A DNA stretch of 64,000 nucleotides from Streptomyces sp. NBC_01306 (GTDB lineage: Bacteria; Actinomycetota; Actinomycetes; Streptomycetales; Streptomycetaceae). The stretch is taken from NCBI RefSeq assembly GCF_026340465.1, contig NZ_JAPEPC010000002.1, positions 186,001 to 250,000 on the forward strand, in the 5' to 3' direction. Made by a program: the position numbers and the translations under genes. Below, one piece after another: positions 16,517 through 26,126 of the stretch. The first letter of the stretch is position 1. Every line of letters begins with the position of its first letter. The notes below the pieces were generated by a model. That model was not told the origin of the DNA and made no database searches. It saw only the letters and a program-made list of their open reading frames with translations.

Positions 16517-16558
16517 GAGGGCTGGAACAGGTTCATGAGTGAACCCGTCCCAGCCCTC
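16517..16558. terminator. Nested hairpin terminator between convergent genes
   Basis: An outer 9-bp stem (GAGGGCTGG / CCAGCCCTC) encloses an inner 6-bp stem (GGTTCA / TGAACC) with loop TGAG. It follows the hairpin at 16459-16510 and lies before the convergent S8 protease gene end, so it may act on both strands. Confidence 0.7.
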
Positions 16559-16658
16559 GTCCTCATTCCCCGCCACACACACCAGATGACCACAGGTGGG
16601 AAAAGCAGATGGCCGGGCGGCCCCCCGTCGTGGGAGACCGCCCGGCCGGGTTGTGTGG

Positions 16659-19600
16659 TTACCGGACGTCGTACGCGCGGGTGATGGTCTGAGTGACCGC
16701 GTTGCCGTTGGCGTCGGTGAAGTCGGCCTTCGTCGTCACCTGCTTGCCGGAGGCGCCGGTGAGGTCGAGGACGGCTGTCCACTTGCCGTTCCGCAGCTGG
16801 GTCGGCGCCTTGGTCCAGGTGGTGCCGCCGTCGTAGGAGTAGGACAGTGCGGCCGCCGTGACCGCGCCCGGGGTGTACCCGGCGTGGCCCTCGACCGACA
16901 GGCCGACCTTGGTGCCGCTCTGCGCGGGCAGGGTGTTCAGGTTGTCCACCGGTGCGTTGTACACGGGGAACAGGAGCGGCAGGCCGCGCGAGAAGACATC
17001 CGGCTCCCGGTGGGAGCGGAAGCTCCAGGTGGTGGTGACTGCGGTGGAGCGCAGCCAGTTCCGGTCCGCGGTAGGAATCTTGTCCAGGTTCTGGGTCAGT
17101 TCGTACGCGGAGTCCTCGTCCGGCACGGTGAACACGTCGGCCGGATAGGCGCTGGTGGCGATCTCCTCACCGTTGCGCTTCAGTACCAGATTGCCGAGGT
17201 CTCCGAAGGACCCGCCGTAGGACCAGTGATCGCCGGATCCGTCGATCCAGAGCGCCGTCTGGATGCCGATCTGGCTGCCCTGCCGCTCGGCGGCCAGCAT
17301 CAGCTTGCCGTCGGCGTCGCGCGGCGCAGCCGGCCTCACTGGACCGCCGTACCACTTCTCCGCGCGCCGCTGTCCGGCCCGGTAGGTGCGCTCCTGGTCG
17401 CCCATGAACGCGCCGAACGGGAGACTGGTGATCGCGCCGTGGTACCAGGCGTCGTCGCCGGTCGTGTAGTACGCGGTGCGGGTGCCGGGCACATGGACCG
17501 GATTGGCGGGGCTCACGGGGAGGTAGTCGCCGGTGGTCCCGGAGGGGCGGATGAACATCGCGTCGTAGTAGTCGCCTTCCTTGCCCATGGCGTTCCACGT
17601 TTCGGCGACCTGGGCCAGCTTGGAGTCCCTGGGCTTGTAGACCTGGTCGGAATGGAGCGGGCCCCGGGTCGGGAACGACAGGTTGTAGACGTACGGCGAG
17701 CCGCCTTCGGAGCCGGTCGCGCGCCAGGTGGGCCGGAACTCGAAGGTGCCGTCCGTGGCACGTCCTTCCACGTCCGCGTAGAACTTCTGGACGGTGGCGC
17801 CGGCCACGAGCGATCCGGATATCTGCCAGGTGTTGTCCCATGTGCGGGCGTAGCTGAACGACGTGTTGACCACCGTCGAGGGGCGGTCGGTGCGCAGGCT
17901 CAGCTGGTGGGCCTTGCGGGCGTCGAGGACGACGGTGGTGTCACGGGTGATCCGCAGCTGCGGATTCGCGAGGTAGCTGACCGACTCGGGCGCGTTTGCC
18001 GCGTCGTAGCTCCCCACGAAGCTGCTGAGGGAATAGTCGCCCGGGCGCACGCTGTACGTCTGGTCGGTCGCGCCGTCGTTGGTGCGGCGTTCGCCCTTGT
18101 TGGTGTCGAGGCTGACCAGGTCCAGGGAAGAACTGCCGTCGGCGGGCTTGCCGTTGCGGTCGATGACCTTGACCCGGAGGGTGACCGTCTCCGGCTGGAC
18201 GTAGAGCGTGACGGGCACGGAGACGTGCACACCACCGCCGGTGGCCAGGATCCGGCCGGTGACCGCACCGTACTGGCCGTCCTTCAGCTGGGCGGTGGGG
18301 TCGATCCCCAGGGGCACCTGGGCGGTGGCTCCCGCGGGGACCTTCACCTTGCCCTCGGCCAGCTTGACGATGCCGGAGTGGACATCGCTGCCGTCGTTGC
18401 CGTGCACACCGCTGACCTTCAGGCTCAGGGTGAGGTCGCTGCCACTGGTGTTGGTGAAGGGCACCTTCACGGTGGTGCGATCCGAGGCGTCCTGCGGCCA
18501 GTTGTAGCTGCCGGCCTGGACGGCGGGTGCGGAGAGCACCTTCTCGTTCACCGCGCCGAGCACGTCGAGCACCCCACCGCCGGTCTGGTCGGCGCCGCCG
18601 ACCTTGCCACCGGTACGGGCGGACGACACCAGGGCAGCCTTGATCTGCTGGGCGGTCCAGTCCGGGTGGGCCTGGCGGACGATGGCCGCGGCGCCCGCGA
18701 CATGCGGGGTGGCCATGGAAGTGCCGGACATCGTCTGGTAGGCGTAGATGCCGCGGCCGCCGGCCTTGGCCGCCAGGATGTCGACGCCGGGGGCGGCGAT
18801 CTCGGGCTTGAGGGTGTGGGTGACGGCCACGGGGCCGCGGCTGGAGAAGTCCGCGGTGGTGTCGTCGTGGTCGACGGCACCGACGGTCAGCACGCTGGGC
18901 ACACAGCCGGGCGAGGAGACCGTCTCGGTGTTCGAGCCGGCGTTGCCGGCGGCAACGACGAACAGGGTGTGGGCGTTCTGCGAGAGCTGCTCCGTGGCCT
19001 GGGCCACCGGGTCGGTGCAGTCTCCGATCGTCGGGTTGCCCAGGCTCATGGACACGACGTCAGCCTGCTGGTCGACCGCCCACTGCATACCCGCGATGAT
19101 CCAGGAGTCCTGGCCACTGCCCTGGTCGTCGAGCACCTTGCCGATGAGCAGGGAGGTACCGGGGGCGACGCCCTTCTCCCGGCCGTCGCTGGCCGCTCCG
19201 GACCCGCCGACCGTGGAGGCGGTGTGGGTGCCGTGGCCCACCCGGTCGTCGGTGGTCTCCGAGTCCGTGAAGTTCTTGGCGGCGGCGACCTTGCCCACCA
19301 GGTCGGGGTGCTCAGCGTCCACGCCCGTGTCCAGCACGGCGACCTTGGTGCCCTTGCCGTCGTAGCCGGCCGCCCAGGCCTCCGGCGCGTGCACCTGAGC
19401 GGTGGACTGGGCCAGCGTGGCCTTGGCCTTGCCGTCCAGCCACAGCTTCTTCAGCGTGGAGGCAGAACGTGAGCGGGTGTCGGTGATGTCCTGCCAGAAG
19501 GTGGCGGCGGTCTTCTTGCCTGCCTTGAGCGCGACGCCGTCCACAGCCGGGAGGCTCAGGCCCCGCTCGGAACCGCGAGGGGCCGCCGGTGCGCTCTTGG

Positions 19601-20048
19601 CGACGTTCACACTGTTCCGGTAGGTGGCGATGAGCGGCAGGGTGTCGGTGTGTGCGTCGTCGTATCCCTGGCGGATGAGCCCGGTGACGTTGAACAGCTG
19701 CTCGTCGACCTTGCCCTCGGCGATCGCCCGGGAGGCGTCATCGGGGTAGACGTAGAGGTCCTTGCCCATCTGATACGTCTGGACCATCGGCTGCGTGCCG
19801 TTTTCGCGGGGTAGCACAGTCGCAGAGCTGTGCCCCGACTTGTCCGTGGTCACCAGTACCTTGTCGCCGGTGACGAGCGTGACCGTCGCCTGCTTGCCGC
19901 CCGCTGCTGCCGTCCCGCTGCCGACGATGGGTCTCTTCCCCGAGGCGCCGTCAGGCGGCGTACTCGCCACCCCGGAAGGCGCGAAGGCGGTGACTGCCAG
20001 GGCGGCGGCGGTCACCGAGCCCAAGGCTGTACGCATGATGGAGCGCAT
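16659..20048 (-). CDS. Large secreted S8 subtilisin-like serine protease
   Basis: A 1129-residue extracellular protease. The signal peptide covers residues 1-30 (RTALGSVTAAALAVTAFAPS). A prodomain of about 190 residues follows. The catalytic triad is visible: Asp in VAVLDTGVDAEHPDL (near 238), His in VGHGTHTAST (near 273) and Ser in SGTSMATPHVAGAA (near 442). About 600 further residues of beta-rich repeats end in a C-terminal domain with a GTTWTKAPTQLRNGKW segment. The start at 20048 has GGGGAG upstream. A TrmB/LuxR-type regulator gene lies 150 nt upstream in the same direction and is a plausible controller. The family is common in Streptomyces. Confidence 0.93.
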   Translation of the reverse strand: MRSIMRTALGSVTAAALAVTAFAPSGVASTPPDGASGKRPIVGSGTAAAGGKQATVTLVTGDKVLVTTDKSGHSSATVLPRENGTQPMVQTYQMGKDLYVYPDDASRAIAEGKVDEQLFNVTGLIRQGYDDAHTDTLPLIATYRNSVNVAKSAPAAPRGSERGLSLPAVDGVALKAGKKTAATFWQDITDTRSRSASTLKKLWLDGKAKATLAQSTAQVHAPEAWAAGYDGKGTKVAVLDTGVDAEHPDLVGKVAAAKNFTDSETTDDRVGHGTHTASTVGGSGAASDGREKGVAPGTSLLIGKVLDDQGSGQDSWIIAGMQWAVDQQADVVSMSLGNPTIGDCTDPVAQATEQLSQNAHTLFVVAAGNAGSNTETVSSPGCVPSVLTVGAVDHDDTTADFSSRGPVAVTHTLKPEIAAPGVDILAAKAGGRGIYAYQTMSGTSMATPHVAGAAAIVRQAHPDWTAQQIKAALVSSARTGGKVGGADQTGGGVLDVLGAVNEKVLSAPAVQAGSYNWPQDASDRTTVKVPFTNTSGSDLTLSLKVSGVHGNDGSDVHSGIVKLAEGKVKVPAGATAQVPLGIDPTAQLKDGQYGAVTGRILATGGGVHVSVPVTLYVQPETVTLRVKVIDRNGKPADGSSSLDLVSLDTNKGERRTNDGATDQTYSVRPGDYSLSSFVGSYDAANAPESVSYLANPQLRITRDTTVVLDARKAHQLSLRTDRPSTVVNTSFSYARTWDNTWQISGSLVAGATVQKFYADVEGRATDGTFEFRPTWRATGSEGGSPYVYNLSFPTRGPLHSDQVYKPRDSKLAQVAETWNAMGKEGDYYDAMFIRPSGTTGDYLPVSPANPVHVPGTRTAYYTTGDDAWYHGAITSLPFGAFMGDQERTYRAGQRRAEKWYGGPVRPAAPRDADGKLMLAAERQGSQIGIQTALWIDGSGDHWSYGGSFGDLGNLVLKRNGEEIATSAYPADVFTVPDEDSAYELTQNLDKIPTADRNWLRSTAVTTTWSFRSHREPDVFSRGLPLLFPVYNAPVDNLNTLPAQSGTKVGLSVEGHAGYTPGAVTAAALSYSYDGGTTWTKAPTQLRNGKWTAVLDLTGASGKQVTTKADFTDANGNAVTQTITRAYDVR

Positions 20049-20198
20049 GAATCTCCCCACTAGATACCGTGAACATGCCGTGCTGCCGCAGCAGCCTGGC
20101 AGACATGCGGATTTCATAGGGATGCCGCGTGTGACGGGTTTCCCGCATGTCGGTTTTCCGTCACGCGGGCAGCGGGGGTCCGGCAGAGACCGAGGAGA

Positions 20199-21203
20199 TC
20201 AGAGCCAGCCCGCCCTTGCGGCGTACCAGCCGAGTTGCAGGCGCGAGTCTGCTCCGGCGAGGTCCATCAGACGGCGCATCCGGCGCTCCACGGTGCGTAT
20301 GGAGAGGCCGAGTTGGGAGGCCGCCCGCCGGTCGGAGATCCCTGCCAGCAACAGGGCCAGGACCTCCAGTTCCCCCTGGGTCGGGTGCGGTTCGGCTGTC
20401 GGCTCCGCGCGTACGCCTGTGGCGGTGGAGTACAGGGGCCGGGCGTGGCTCCACTCCCTCTCGAATAGATGGACCAGGGCCGTCAGCAGGCCGCTGCGGT
20501 GCACCACGATGGCGCTCGGCTCGCCGCCGGAGTCCGCCTTGTCCAGCGGCACCATGGCACGTTCCCGGTCCGACACGATCATCTTCAGCGGCAGTGAGTC
20601 GGCCACGCGAAGCTCAAGACCCGCCGCGATACTCGCCCTCACGTCACTCGCCACGTCGGGACCGTCGAGATAGTTCTTGGCGGCCACGACCCGGAAGTCA
20701 ACCCCGCGGTCCAGCGCGGAACTCTCCGACATGTCGGCCTCCTCGCGGGGCACCGCGATGGGCTCGCCGACGAGAAAGACAAGCAACTCCCGCTGAGCGC
20801 CGCGCTGCAACTGGTGGAACCGGTGTGCGACCTGCTCCACACCGACGACCACCTCCACGACACTGCCCGCAGGATGTGCGGCAGTACTGCGGTACTGCTC
20901 GGTCAGTATCGAGAACGCGGTTTCGGCCCGCTGCAGCGCGTTGCGCTGCTCGACGAGGAGCGGGGCCAGGGCCACTGAGGGTGGTGTGAGCCGGTAGCGG
21001 CCGGCCGGGTCGGGTGCCTCGCTCCCGGTCTCGGTGGCGACCGCCACCAGGCCACGTGTCACCAGATCGAGCAGGATACGGGTGGTCTCGGCCTCCTCAA
21101 GTCCGGTCTGCCGGGCGAGGCCCTGCGCAGAGGCTGTCGGGCGGGCCAGCAGCGCGGTGTAGATGGCCTCTTCGGCCGGGCCCAGTCCCAATGCCTGCAA
21201 CAT
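20199..21203 (-). CDS. TrmB-like/LuxR-type transcriptional regulator
   Basis: A 334-residue regulator. The first 65 residues look like a TrmB winged helix (LGLGPAEEAIYTALLARPTA ... GLARQTGLEEAETTRILLDL). A middle PLD-like sensor domain follows. The last 65 residues are a LuxR-type helix-turn-helix (LALLLAGISDRRAASQLGLS ... IRTVERRMRRLMDLAG). The ATG at 21203 follows GGGGGGAG. It precedes a secreted S8 protease gene on the same strand and is divergent from a SpoIIE-type phosphatase gene. The signal it reads is unknown. Confidence 0.87.
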   Translation of the reverse strand: MLQALGLGPAEEAIYTALLARPTASAQGLARQTGLEEAETTRILLDLVTRGLVAVATETGSEAPDPAGRYRLTPPSVALAPLLVEQRNALQRAETAFSILTEQYRSTAAHPAGSVVEVVVGVEQVAHRFHQLQRGAQRELLVFLVGEPIAVPREEADMSESSALDRGVDFRVVAAKNYLDGPDVASDVRASIAAGLELRVADSLPLKMIVSDRERAMVPLDKADSGGEPSAIVVHRSGLLTALVHLFEREWSHARPLYSTATGVRAEPTAEPHPTQGELEVLALLLAGISDRRAASQLGLSIRTVERRMRRLMDLAGADSRLQLGWYAARAGWL

Positions 21204-21490
21204 CCAGCTCCCCCCTCGGGCGGCCGCCGTGTCTGGCCTCGGCGCGGCTCGGGTGGACCGAGCAGATTCTTCTCGGCCGGACACTATCCCAACTGCCGGA
21301 AGGTCATCCCACTGCCAGGACCTCGCCATCGGCTGCTGCCTGCGAACCGGGGAGTGAGGAGGGGCACGGACCGCGCACCCCGCACGCAGCACTGGTCACC
21401 GCGCGGGGGACGTCGACCGGCGGGGCGCAACTCACCCACGGCCGGGCCTGCCTAACGTACGGGGCGTACACCACCTGTCCAGGAGGTCCC

Positions 21491-22612
21491 GTGCCCCATC
21501 AGCTCCCGAAGAGATTCGCGCGTCCTTTCGAGGCCATCGAACCACCCCGCAACGCCGAAGTAGTGATCGGCGCGGTGTCGGTGACCTTCCTGGTGGTGCT
21601 CCTCGGTGCCCTGTCCGAGTCCCCGGTGTGGCTTCTCGGGCTCCTCGTGTTCCTGCCGGGTACGGCGTCCGCGCTGTGCACCGTGCGCCAGACGACATTC
21701 GTGGCCGCATGGACCACGCTCGTGGTCATCGTCACCGTGCTGGTCCGGCACGGTGACGGGCGGTCGTGGCTCGACCAGATCTTCATGATGCTGCTCACCC
21801 TCGCCCTGGGCGCGGCCTCCGTGTACGCCTGCCACCGCCGTACCCTCCGCGAGCACGAGATGCTGCGGCTGCGCTCCACCGCTGCGGCAATGCAGCGCCA
21901 CATCCTGCGCCCGCTGCCTCAGCTCACCGACGACGTGCTGGTCGACGGCGTGTACGAGCCCGTCCAGGAGGACCGGCTCGTTGGCGGCGACATCTATGAC
22001 GTCGCCGTCTCCCCGTGGGGAACCCGGGTTCTGATCGGCGATGTCCAGGGCAAGGGCCTGCCCGCGGTCGGCGCCGCGTTCGCCGTCATCGGTACCTTCC
22101 GTGAGGCGGCACACCGGGAGCCCACGCTGACCGCGCTCGTCGATGCCCTCGACGCCTCTGTCGTACGGCACAACTCCTACGCCGCGCAGACCGGCGACGA
22201 CGAGCGGTTCGTCACAGCGCTCATCGTGAACGTCGACGCACACGAGGAGGTGCAAGCCATCAACTGCGGGCACATTCCACCGCAGTTGCTGGACAACGCC
22301 ACCGTCATCACACCGGCCCTCGGCTCCGGCGTCCCCCTCGGTCTCGCCGAACTCGCCGCCGAACCCGCGACCGTCGACTGGTTCGCCTTCCCACCCGGCG
22401 CCACGCTGCTGCTGACCACCGACGGGCTCACCGAGGCCCGCGCCGCCGACGGCACGTTCTACCCCGTCACCGAACGCCTCACCGAGCGCGTGTCCCTCTC
22501 CCCCACCGAGCTGCCGCAAGCCCTCTACGACGACGCGCGCGCCTTCGCCGGCGAGGGCAGCCAGCACGACGACGTCGCCATCCTGTCCGTCCGACGGTCA
22601 CCGTTCCGCTGA
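21491..22612 (+). CDS. Membrane-anchored SpoIIE/PP2C-type serine phosphatase
   Basis: A 373-residue protein phosphatase. Three or four hydrophobic segments (about residues 22-110) anchor it in the membrane. The SpoIIE domain follows from about residue 150, with metal-binding aspartates in GGDIYD, GDVQGKG, TTDGLTEAR and GSQHDDVAIL. Such enzymes dephosphorylate anti-sigma-factor antagonists and so control alternative sigma factors. AGGAGGT lies directly before the GTG at 21491. No anti-sigma partner is adjacent, so the target is elsewhere. Confidence 0.92.
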   Translation: MPHQLPKRFARPFEAIEPPRNAEVVIGAVSVTFLVVLLGALSESPVWLLGLLVFLPGTASALCTVRQTTFVAAWTTLVVIVTVLVRHGDGRSWLDQIFMMLLTLALGAASVYACHRRTLREHEMLRLRSTAAAMQRHILRPLPQLTDDVLVDGVYEPVQEDRLVGGDIYDVAVSPWGTRVLIGDVQGKGLPAVGAAFAVIGTFREAAHREPTLTALVDALDASVVRHNSYAAQTGDDERFVTALIVNVDAHEEVQAINCGHIPPQLLDNATVITPALGSGVPLGLAELAAEPATVDWFAFPPGATLLLTTDGLTEARAADGTFYPVTERLTERVSLSPTELPQALYDDARAFAGEGSQHDDVAILSVRRSPFR

Positions 22613-22656
22613 GCTCACCTCGGCGCCTGTCAGGCAGGGGCGACCGCCGTGTTGTT

Positions 22657-22701
22657 CCGGCCGTTCGCCCACGTCGACACGGTGCGTACGCGAACGGCCG
22701 G
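22657..22701. terminator. Hairpin terminator between phosphatase and secreted-protein genes
   Basis: A perfect 12-bp stem (CCGGCCGTTCGC at 22657-22668 with its complement at 22690-22701) around a 21-nt loop, between two convergent genes. Confidence 0.75.
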
Positions 22702-22779
22702 CCCCTTGCGGCCGAGTGCCCCTCAGCCCTGAAGCAGGCGGCGCCTCATGTGCCGCCCCGCGGACTCAGCGCCAGGTCA

Positions 22780-23280
22780 CTAGGGGTGGTAGATCTCCTG
22801 CATGGCGGTGACCTGGCTGTGGCCGTTCACGCGGTAGTAGAAGTACGGGCTGTTGGCGAGCTTGTGGTTCACCAGCCACTCCGGGGTGACCTTCACGGTT
22901 GTGGTGTCTTTGAGGACCTTGACGGAGGCGCCCGAGGCGAAGACGAGCGACCGGGCCGCTCCCTTCGGGGTGTAGACGACGTCCTCGTCGTTGTTCGCGT
23001 TCACCTTGCACGTCTCGGGGGTGACGCGTACGACGGTCTTGCCGTGGAGGTTCTTGGCGGAGTCCAGCTTGAAGAGGGTTTTGTATCCCGCGGGCAGGTG
23101 GCACGGCTGCCAGTGAGTGCCCGCACTTCCGGAGGCGGCAGTCGGCTGTCCGGCCGCGGTGGACACGGCCGGTGTGCTCGCCGCTGCCCTCGGGCTGGCG
23201 CTTGAGGACCCGCACGTGGTGGCGAGGAGCGCGGCGGCGGAGGCGAGAACGACGGCGGCGGAGACGTAACGGTGGTTCAT
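22780..23280 (-). CDS. Small secreted protein of unknown function
   Basis: A 166-residue exported protein. The first 25 residues form a signal peptide (VSAAVVLASAAALLATTCGS); the cysteine after ALLATT resembles a lipobox, but the -1 position is Thr rather than Gly/Ala, so lipid attachment is doubtful. A Ser/Ala-rich linker leads to a globular part (from about residue 55) with two more cysteines (WQPCHLPAG, ETCKVNAN) that could form a disulfide. I chose the ATG at 23280 because AGAGG is well spaced from it and abuts the other ATG at 23286. No family is recognised. Confidence 0.75.
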   Translation of the reverse strand: MNHRYVSAAVVLASAAALLATTCGSSSASPRAAASTPAVSTAAGQPTAASGSAGTHWQPCHLPAGYKTLFKLDSAKNLHGKTVVRVTPETCKVNANNDEDVVYTPKGAARSLVFASGASVKVLKDTTTVKVTPEWLVNHKLANSPYFYYRVNGHSQVTAMQEIYHP

Positions 23281-23508
23281 GAACATCCTCTGCGACGAAG
23301 ATCGGCTGACGCTCAGGGAGATACCGGTCCGAAGTGAAGGGTTTCAACCGGCTGCCGGCTGTGACCGGACGGTGACAACCGTCACGCCGCGGAGATGATC
23401 GGCCGGCCTGTCCGACCCGTCGGCGCAGCCCCTTGGACAGGGAACGGCACGGACCTCGGTCACGCTCATTCGCCGGCTCGGGACCAGTTGCGGCGCCCCC
23501 TCGCGGGA

Positions 23509-23534
23509 CCGGAAGGCTGCCTGCTGCCTTCCGG
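23509..23534 (-). terminator. Hairpin terminator after the amidohydrolase gene
   Basis: A 9-bp stem (CCGGAAGGC / GCCTTCCGG) with an 8-nt loop, 18 nt beyond the stop codon of the amidohydrolase gene. Confidence 0.65.
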
Positions 23535-23551
23535 CCGTGCGGCGGGGCGTG

Positions 23552-25174
23552 TCACAGGGTCGTGTCGCGGTGGGTGGGGCGGCCGTCGAGGACCGTCAGC
23601 AGGACGGGCAGGTCCGGCAGTTCGGTGGCGGCGGTGGTGAGAGGGTTGTCGGCGAGGACCGTGAGGTCGGCGCGGTAGCCGACGGCGATGCGCCCGGCCT
23701 CGTGCTCCTCGCCCGCCGCGTGCGCGGCATTGACAGTCATGGCCTGGAGGCACTCCAGCGCCTTGAGCGCCTGGTCGGGGCCGTGCGGGGGCTGGGTGAG
23801 ATCACGGCTGGGGCGGCGGTGGCGGGCGCCCGCCATGGTGCCCAGCGGCGGGTAGGGAGCGATGGGCCAGTCGGAGCCGAGGACGACGGTGGCACGGGAG
23901 TCCCACAGGTCGCGGCAGCGCCAGGCGCGCAGGGCGCGCTCCTCGCCGAGACGGCGCGACCAGTTGTCGGTGTGGTCGGCCCGGGTGAAGTCGCAGCAGT
24001 GGGTGGGCTGCATCGACGCGATCACGTCGAGTTCGGCGAAGCGGCGCAGGGTGTCGTCGGGCACGGTCTCGATGTGCTCGACCCGGTGCCGCACCCCGCG
24101 GTCCAGACCGGCCTGGGCCTTCTCGACAGCGTCGAGGACATGCCGTACCGCCGCGTCACCGATGGCGTGGGTGGCGGTGGGCACGCCGGCCCGGTGGAGT
24201 TCACCGACGATGTGGGTGTACGCGTCCGGGTCGGGCCAGAAGGCATGCGTGGACTCGCCGTGGCAGTCGGGGCGCTCCAGCCAGGCGGTGCCGTTGTCGA
24301 TGGTGCCGTCCATGAACAGTTTGACGCCCGCGGTCTGCCAGAGCCGGCCGCCGGTGCACTGCTGCTCGATGAGTCCGCGCAGCGCGTCCGCGTCGGTGCC
24401 GGGCTGGCACCAGGGGGCGACCCGCAGCCGCAACGGCAGCTCGCCGGCCGCGTCGAGCTCGGCGTACAGCGCGAGGCTATCGCCGTTGGCGTCCATGGCG
24501 TGGCCGCCGGTGAGCCCGGCAGCGGCCATGCCGCGCAGGGTGGCGGCGAGGCGGTCGCGGCGCTCGGCGTGAGTGGGCTGTGGTGCGGCGCGCTCGACGA
24601 GTTCACAGGCGGCGTCCTCCAGGAGCAGCCCGGTGGGCCGGCCGGCGTCGTCGCAGACGACCTCGGCGGCCTGGGCGAAGGTGCGCGGACCGTCGACGCC
24701 GGCGAGTTCTAGCGCGCGCGGGCTGGCCAGCATGGAGTGCGCGTCGAAGAGCTGCAGGAGGGCCGGTACGCCGTCGAGGACGGGAGCGAGAGCGGCGGTC
24801 TCGACGGGCCGGTCCCCGAAGACGTTCGGGTCCAGGCCCCAGCCGTGCAGATACGCGCCGGGCGCGAGGTTACGGACCTCGCGGGCCAGCGCCTCGCGCA
24901 CCGCGTCCAGGTCTGCGCAGTGCGACAGGTCGAGCCCGTGGGTCACCTCGGCGCCCGAGACGGGGTGGAGGTGTCCGTCGACCAGGCCGGGCGTCACCAC
25001 GGCCCCCTTGAGGTCGATCACCGTGGTGGCGGAGTCGGCGAGCGCGCGCATCTCGCGGTCGTCGCCCAGGGCGCAGATCCGCCCTGCGGACACGGCCAGG
25101 GCGGTTTCCGGCAGGAACCCGCCGGTGACCGGGTCGAGCAGACGGGCGGAGAGCAGGACGAGAGGGATGCGCAC
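23552..25174 (-). CDS. Amidohydrolase family protein (YtcJ/NfdA-like)
   Basis: A 540-residue metal-dependent hydrolase. Features of the amidohydrolase fold can be read in order: HLH in TPGLVDGHLHPVS (near residue 66), the metal-bridging lysine segment GVKLFMDGTIDNG, histidines in PTATHAIGDAAV and RVEHIETV, and the final aspartate in VLGSDWPIAPYPPLG. This is the YtcJ-like group, which acts on amide or formamide bonds of varied substrates. A TetR regulator gene lies upstream on the same strand and a divergent NCS1-type permease gene beyond it. The three probably import and hydrolyse a cyclic amide or nucleobase-like compound, but the substrate cannot be read from sequence. Confidence 0.87.
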   Translation of the reverse strand: MRIPLVLLSARLLDPVTGGFLPETALAVSAGRICALGDDREMRALADSATTVIDLKGAVVTPGLVDGHLHPVSGAEVTHGLDLSHCADLDAVREALAREVRNLAPGAYLHGWGLDPNVFGDRPVETAALAPVLDGVPALLQLFDAHSMLASPRALELAGVDGPRTFAQAAEVVCDDAGRPTGLLLEDAACELVERAAPQPTHAERRDRLAATLRGMAAAGLTGGHAMDANGDSLALYAELDAAGELPLRLRVAPWCQPGTDADALRGLIEQQCTGGRLWQTAGVKLFMDGTIDNGTAWLERPDCHGESTHAFWPDPDAYTHIVGELHRAGVPTATHAIGDAAVRHVLDAVEKAQAGLDRGVRHRVEHIETVPDDTLRRFAELDVIASMQPTHCCDFTRADHTDNWSRRLGEERALRAWRCRDLWDSRATVVLGSDWPIAPYPPLGTMAGARHRRPSRDLTQPPHGPDQALKALECLQAMTVNAAHAAGEEHEAGRIAVGYRADLTVLADNPLTTAATELPDLPVLLTVLDGRPTHRDTTL

Positions 25175-25264
25175 AGCGGCTCCTCAAAGGGTGATGGGAA
25201 TGGGTCGGTCGGGGATGGCGGGCAGTGCCTGGGGCGGTCGCGCGACCGGACACGGCCCGGCGCC

Positions 25265-25300
25265 GTGGCACTGGTCGGTGGCGTGGCACTGGTCGGTGGC
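25265..25300 (+). repeat. 18-nt direct repeat, two copies
   Basis: GTGGCACTGGTCGGTGGC occurs twice head to tail in the 140-nt gap between the amidohydrolase and TetR genes, just before the TetR stop codon on the minus strand. It may be a slippage product or a protein-binding site. Confidence 0.85.
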
Positions 25301-25314
25301 GCCGGCCGGCGGTA

Positions 25315-26058
25315 CTAGTCGGCGGCCGGCTCCGTGCCGGGATCAGCGGCCGAACCGGCGGGTGAACCGGTGGACGTTCCGGTGGATGTTCCGGTGGATG
25401 CGTCGGCGGGTGCGTCGGCGGATGTGTCGACCGGCCGGCCGAGCGCGCCGCAGGCCAGCCCGAGTTCGCGCTCCGCCGTGATGACGGCCATGTACCTCAC
25501 GGCCTCCGGGTGGCTGCTGATGTCCGTGTTGGCGTGGACGCCGAGGCCGTCGAGTACCACCAGGATCTGAATGGCACTCACATACGGGTCAGCAGTACGG
25601 AATTCAGCCTTGTCGACGCCCTGCCGCACAAGGTCCCCCAGCCGTCCGCGCCACAAGGCCTCCTGCTCCGCGACCCGGTCGCGCAGCACGGGCCGGTAGC
25701 GGCTGAGGTGCCGCGCGTTGATCCAGAGCCGGCTGAGGTCGTCGTACGCCTCACCTGTCGTGTCGGCGAAGAACCGCGCCAGGTGCTGCGTGGGGCTCCC
25801 GTCGGGCCGCTCGGCCGGCAGGAGGGTGTCGAGTTCGCCGCTCGCGGCGCTGCCGAACGCCTCAGCCACGAGGTCCTCCGCCGAGGGGAAGTAGTGGCTG
25901 ATCAGTCCGGGCCGGACGTCGAGCTCTTCACCGATCCGCCGGAGCGTGACGCACTCCAGGCCCTCGGTCAGGGCGACGGCGGCGGCCGCGGCAACGATTT
26001 CCGCACGTCGGGCGGCTGGTGGCTTCCGAACTCGCTTGCGCTGAACGCTTGACGACAT
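25315..26058 (-). CDS. TetR family regulator with repeat-rich tail
   Basis: A 247-residue TetR repressor. The helix-turn-helix is near residues 15-60 (AEIVAAAAAVALTEGLECVT ... RPGLISHYFPSAEDLV). The all-helical ligand domain runs to about residue 210. The tail is low complexity, encoded by 12-nt tandem repeats (around 25369-25410) that give Ser/Thr/Gly/Asp-rich sequence. I chose the ATG at 26058; the frame stays open to 26112 but would run into the promoter of the divergent permease. It likely controls the amidohydrolase and permease genes from the 68-bp shared promoter region. Confidence 0.88.
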   Translation of the reverse strand: MSSSVQRKRVRKPPAARRAEIVAAAAAVALTEGLECVTLRRIGEELDVRPGLISHYFPSAEDLVAEAFGSAASGELDTLLPAERPDGSPTQHLARFFADTTGEAYDDLSRLWINARHLSRYRPVLRDRVAEQEALWRGRLGDLVRQGVDKAEFRTADPYVSAIQILVVLDGLGVHANTDISSHPEAVRYMAVITAERELGLACGALGRPVDTSADAPADASTGTSTGTSTGSPAGSAADPGTEPAAD

Positions 26059-26126
26059 ACCCCGGATGCTATTGAGTGTGCGACCAATAAGCAAACAGTG
26101 AGTGACGACCACCCTCGGAGGACCTC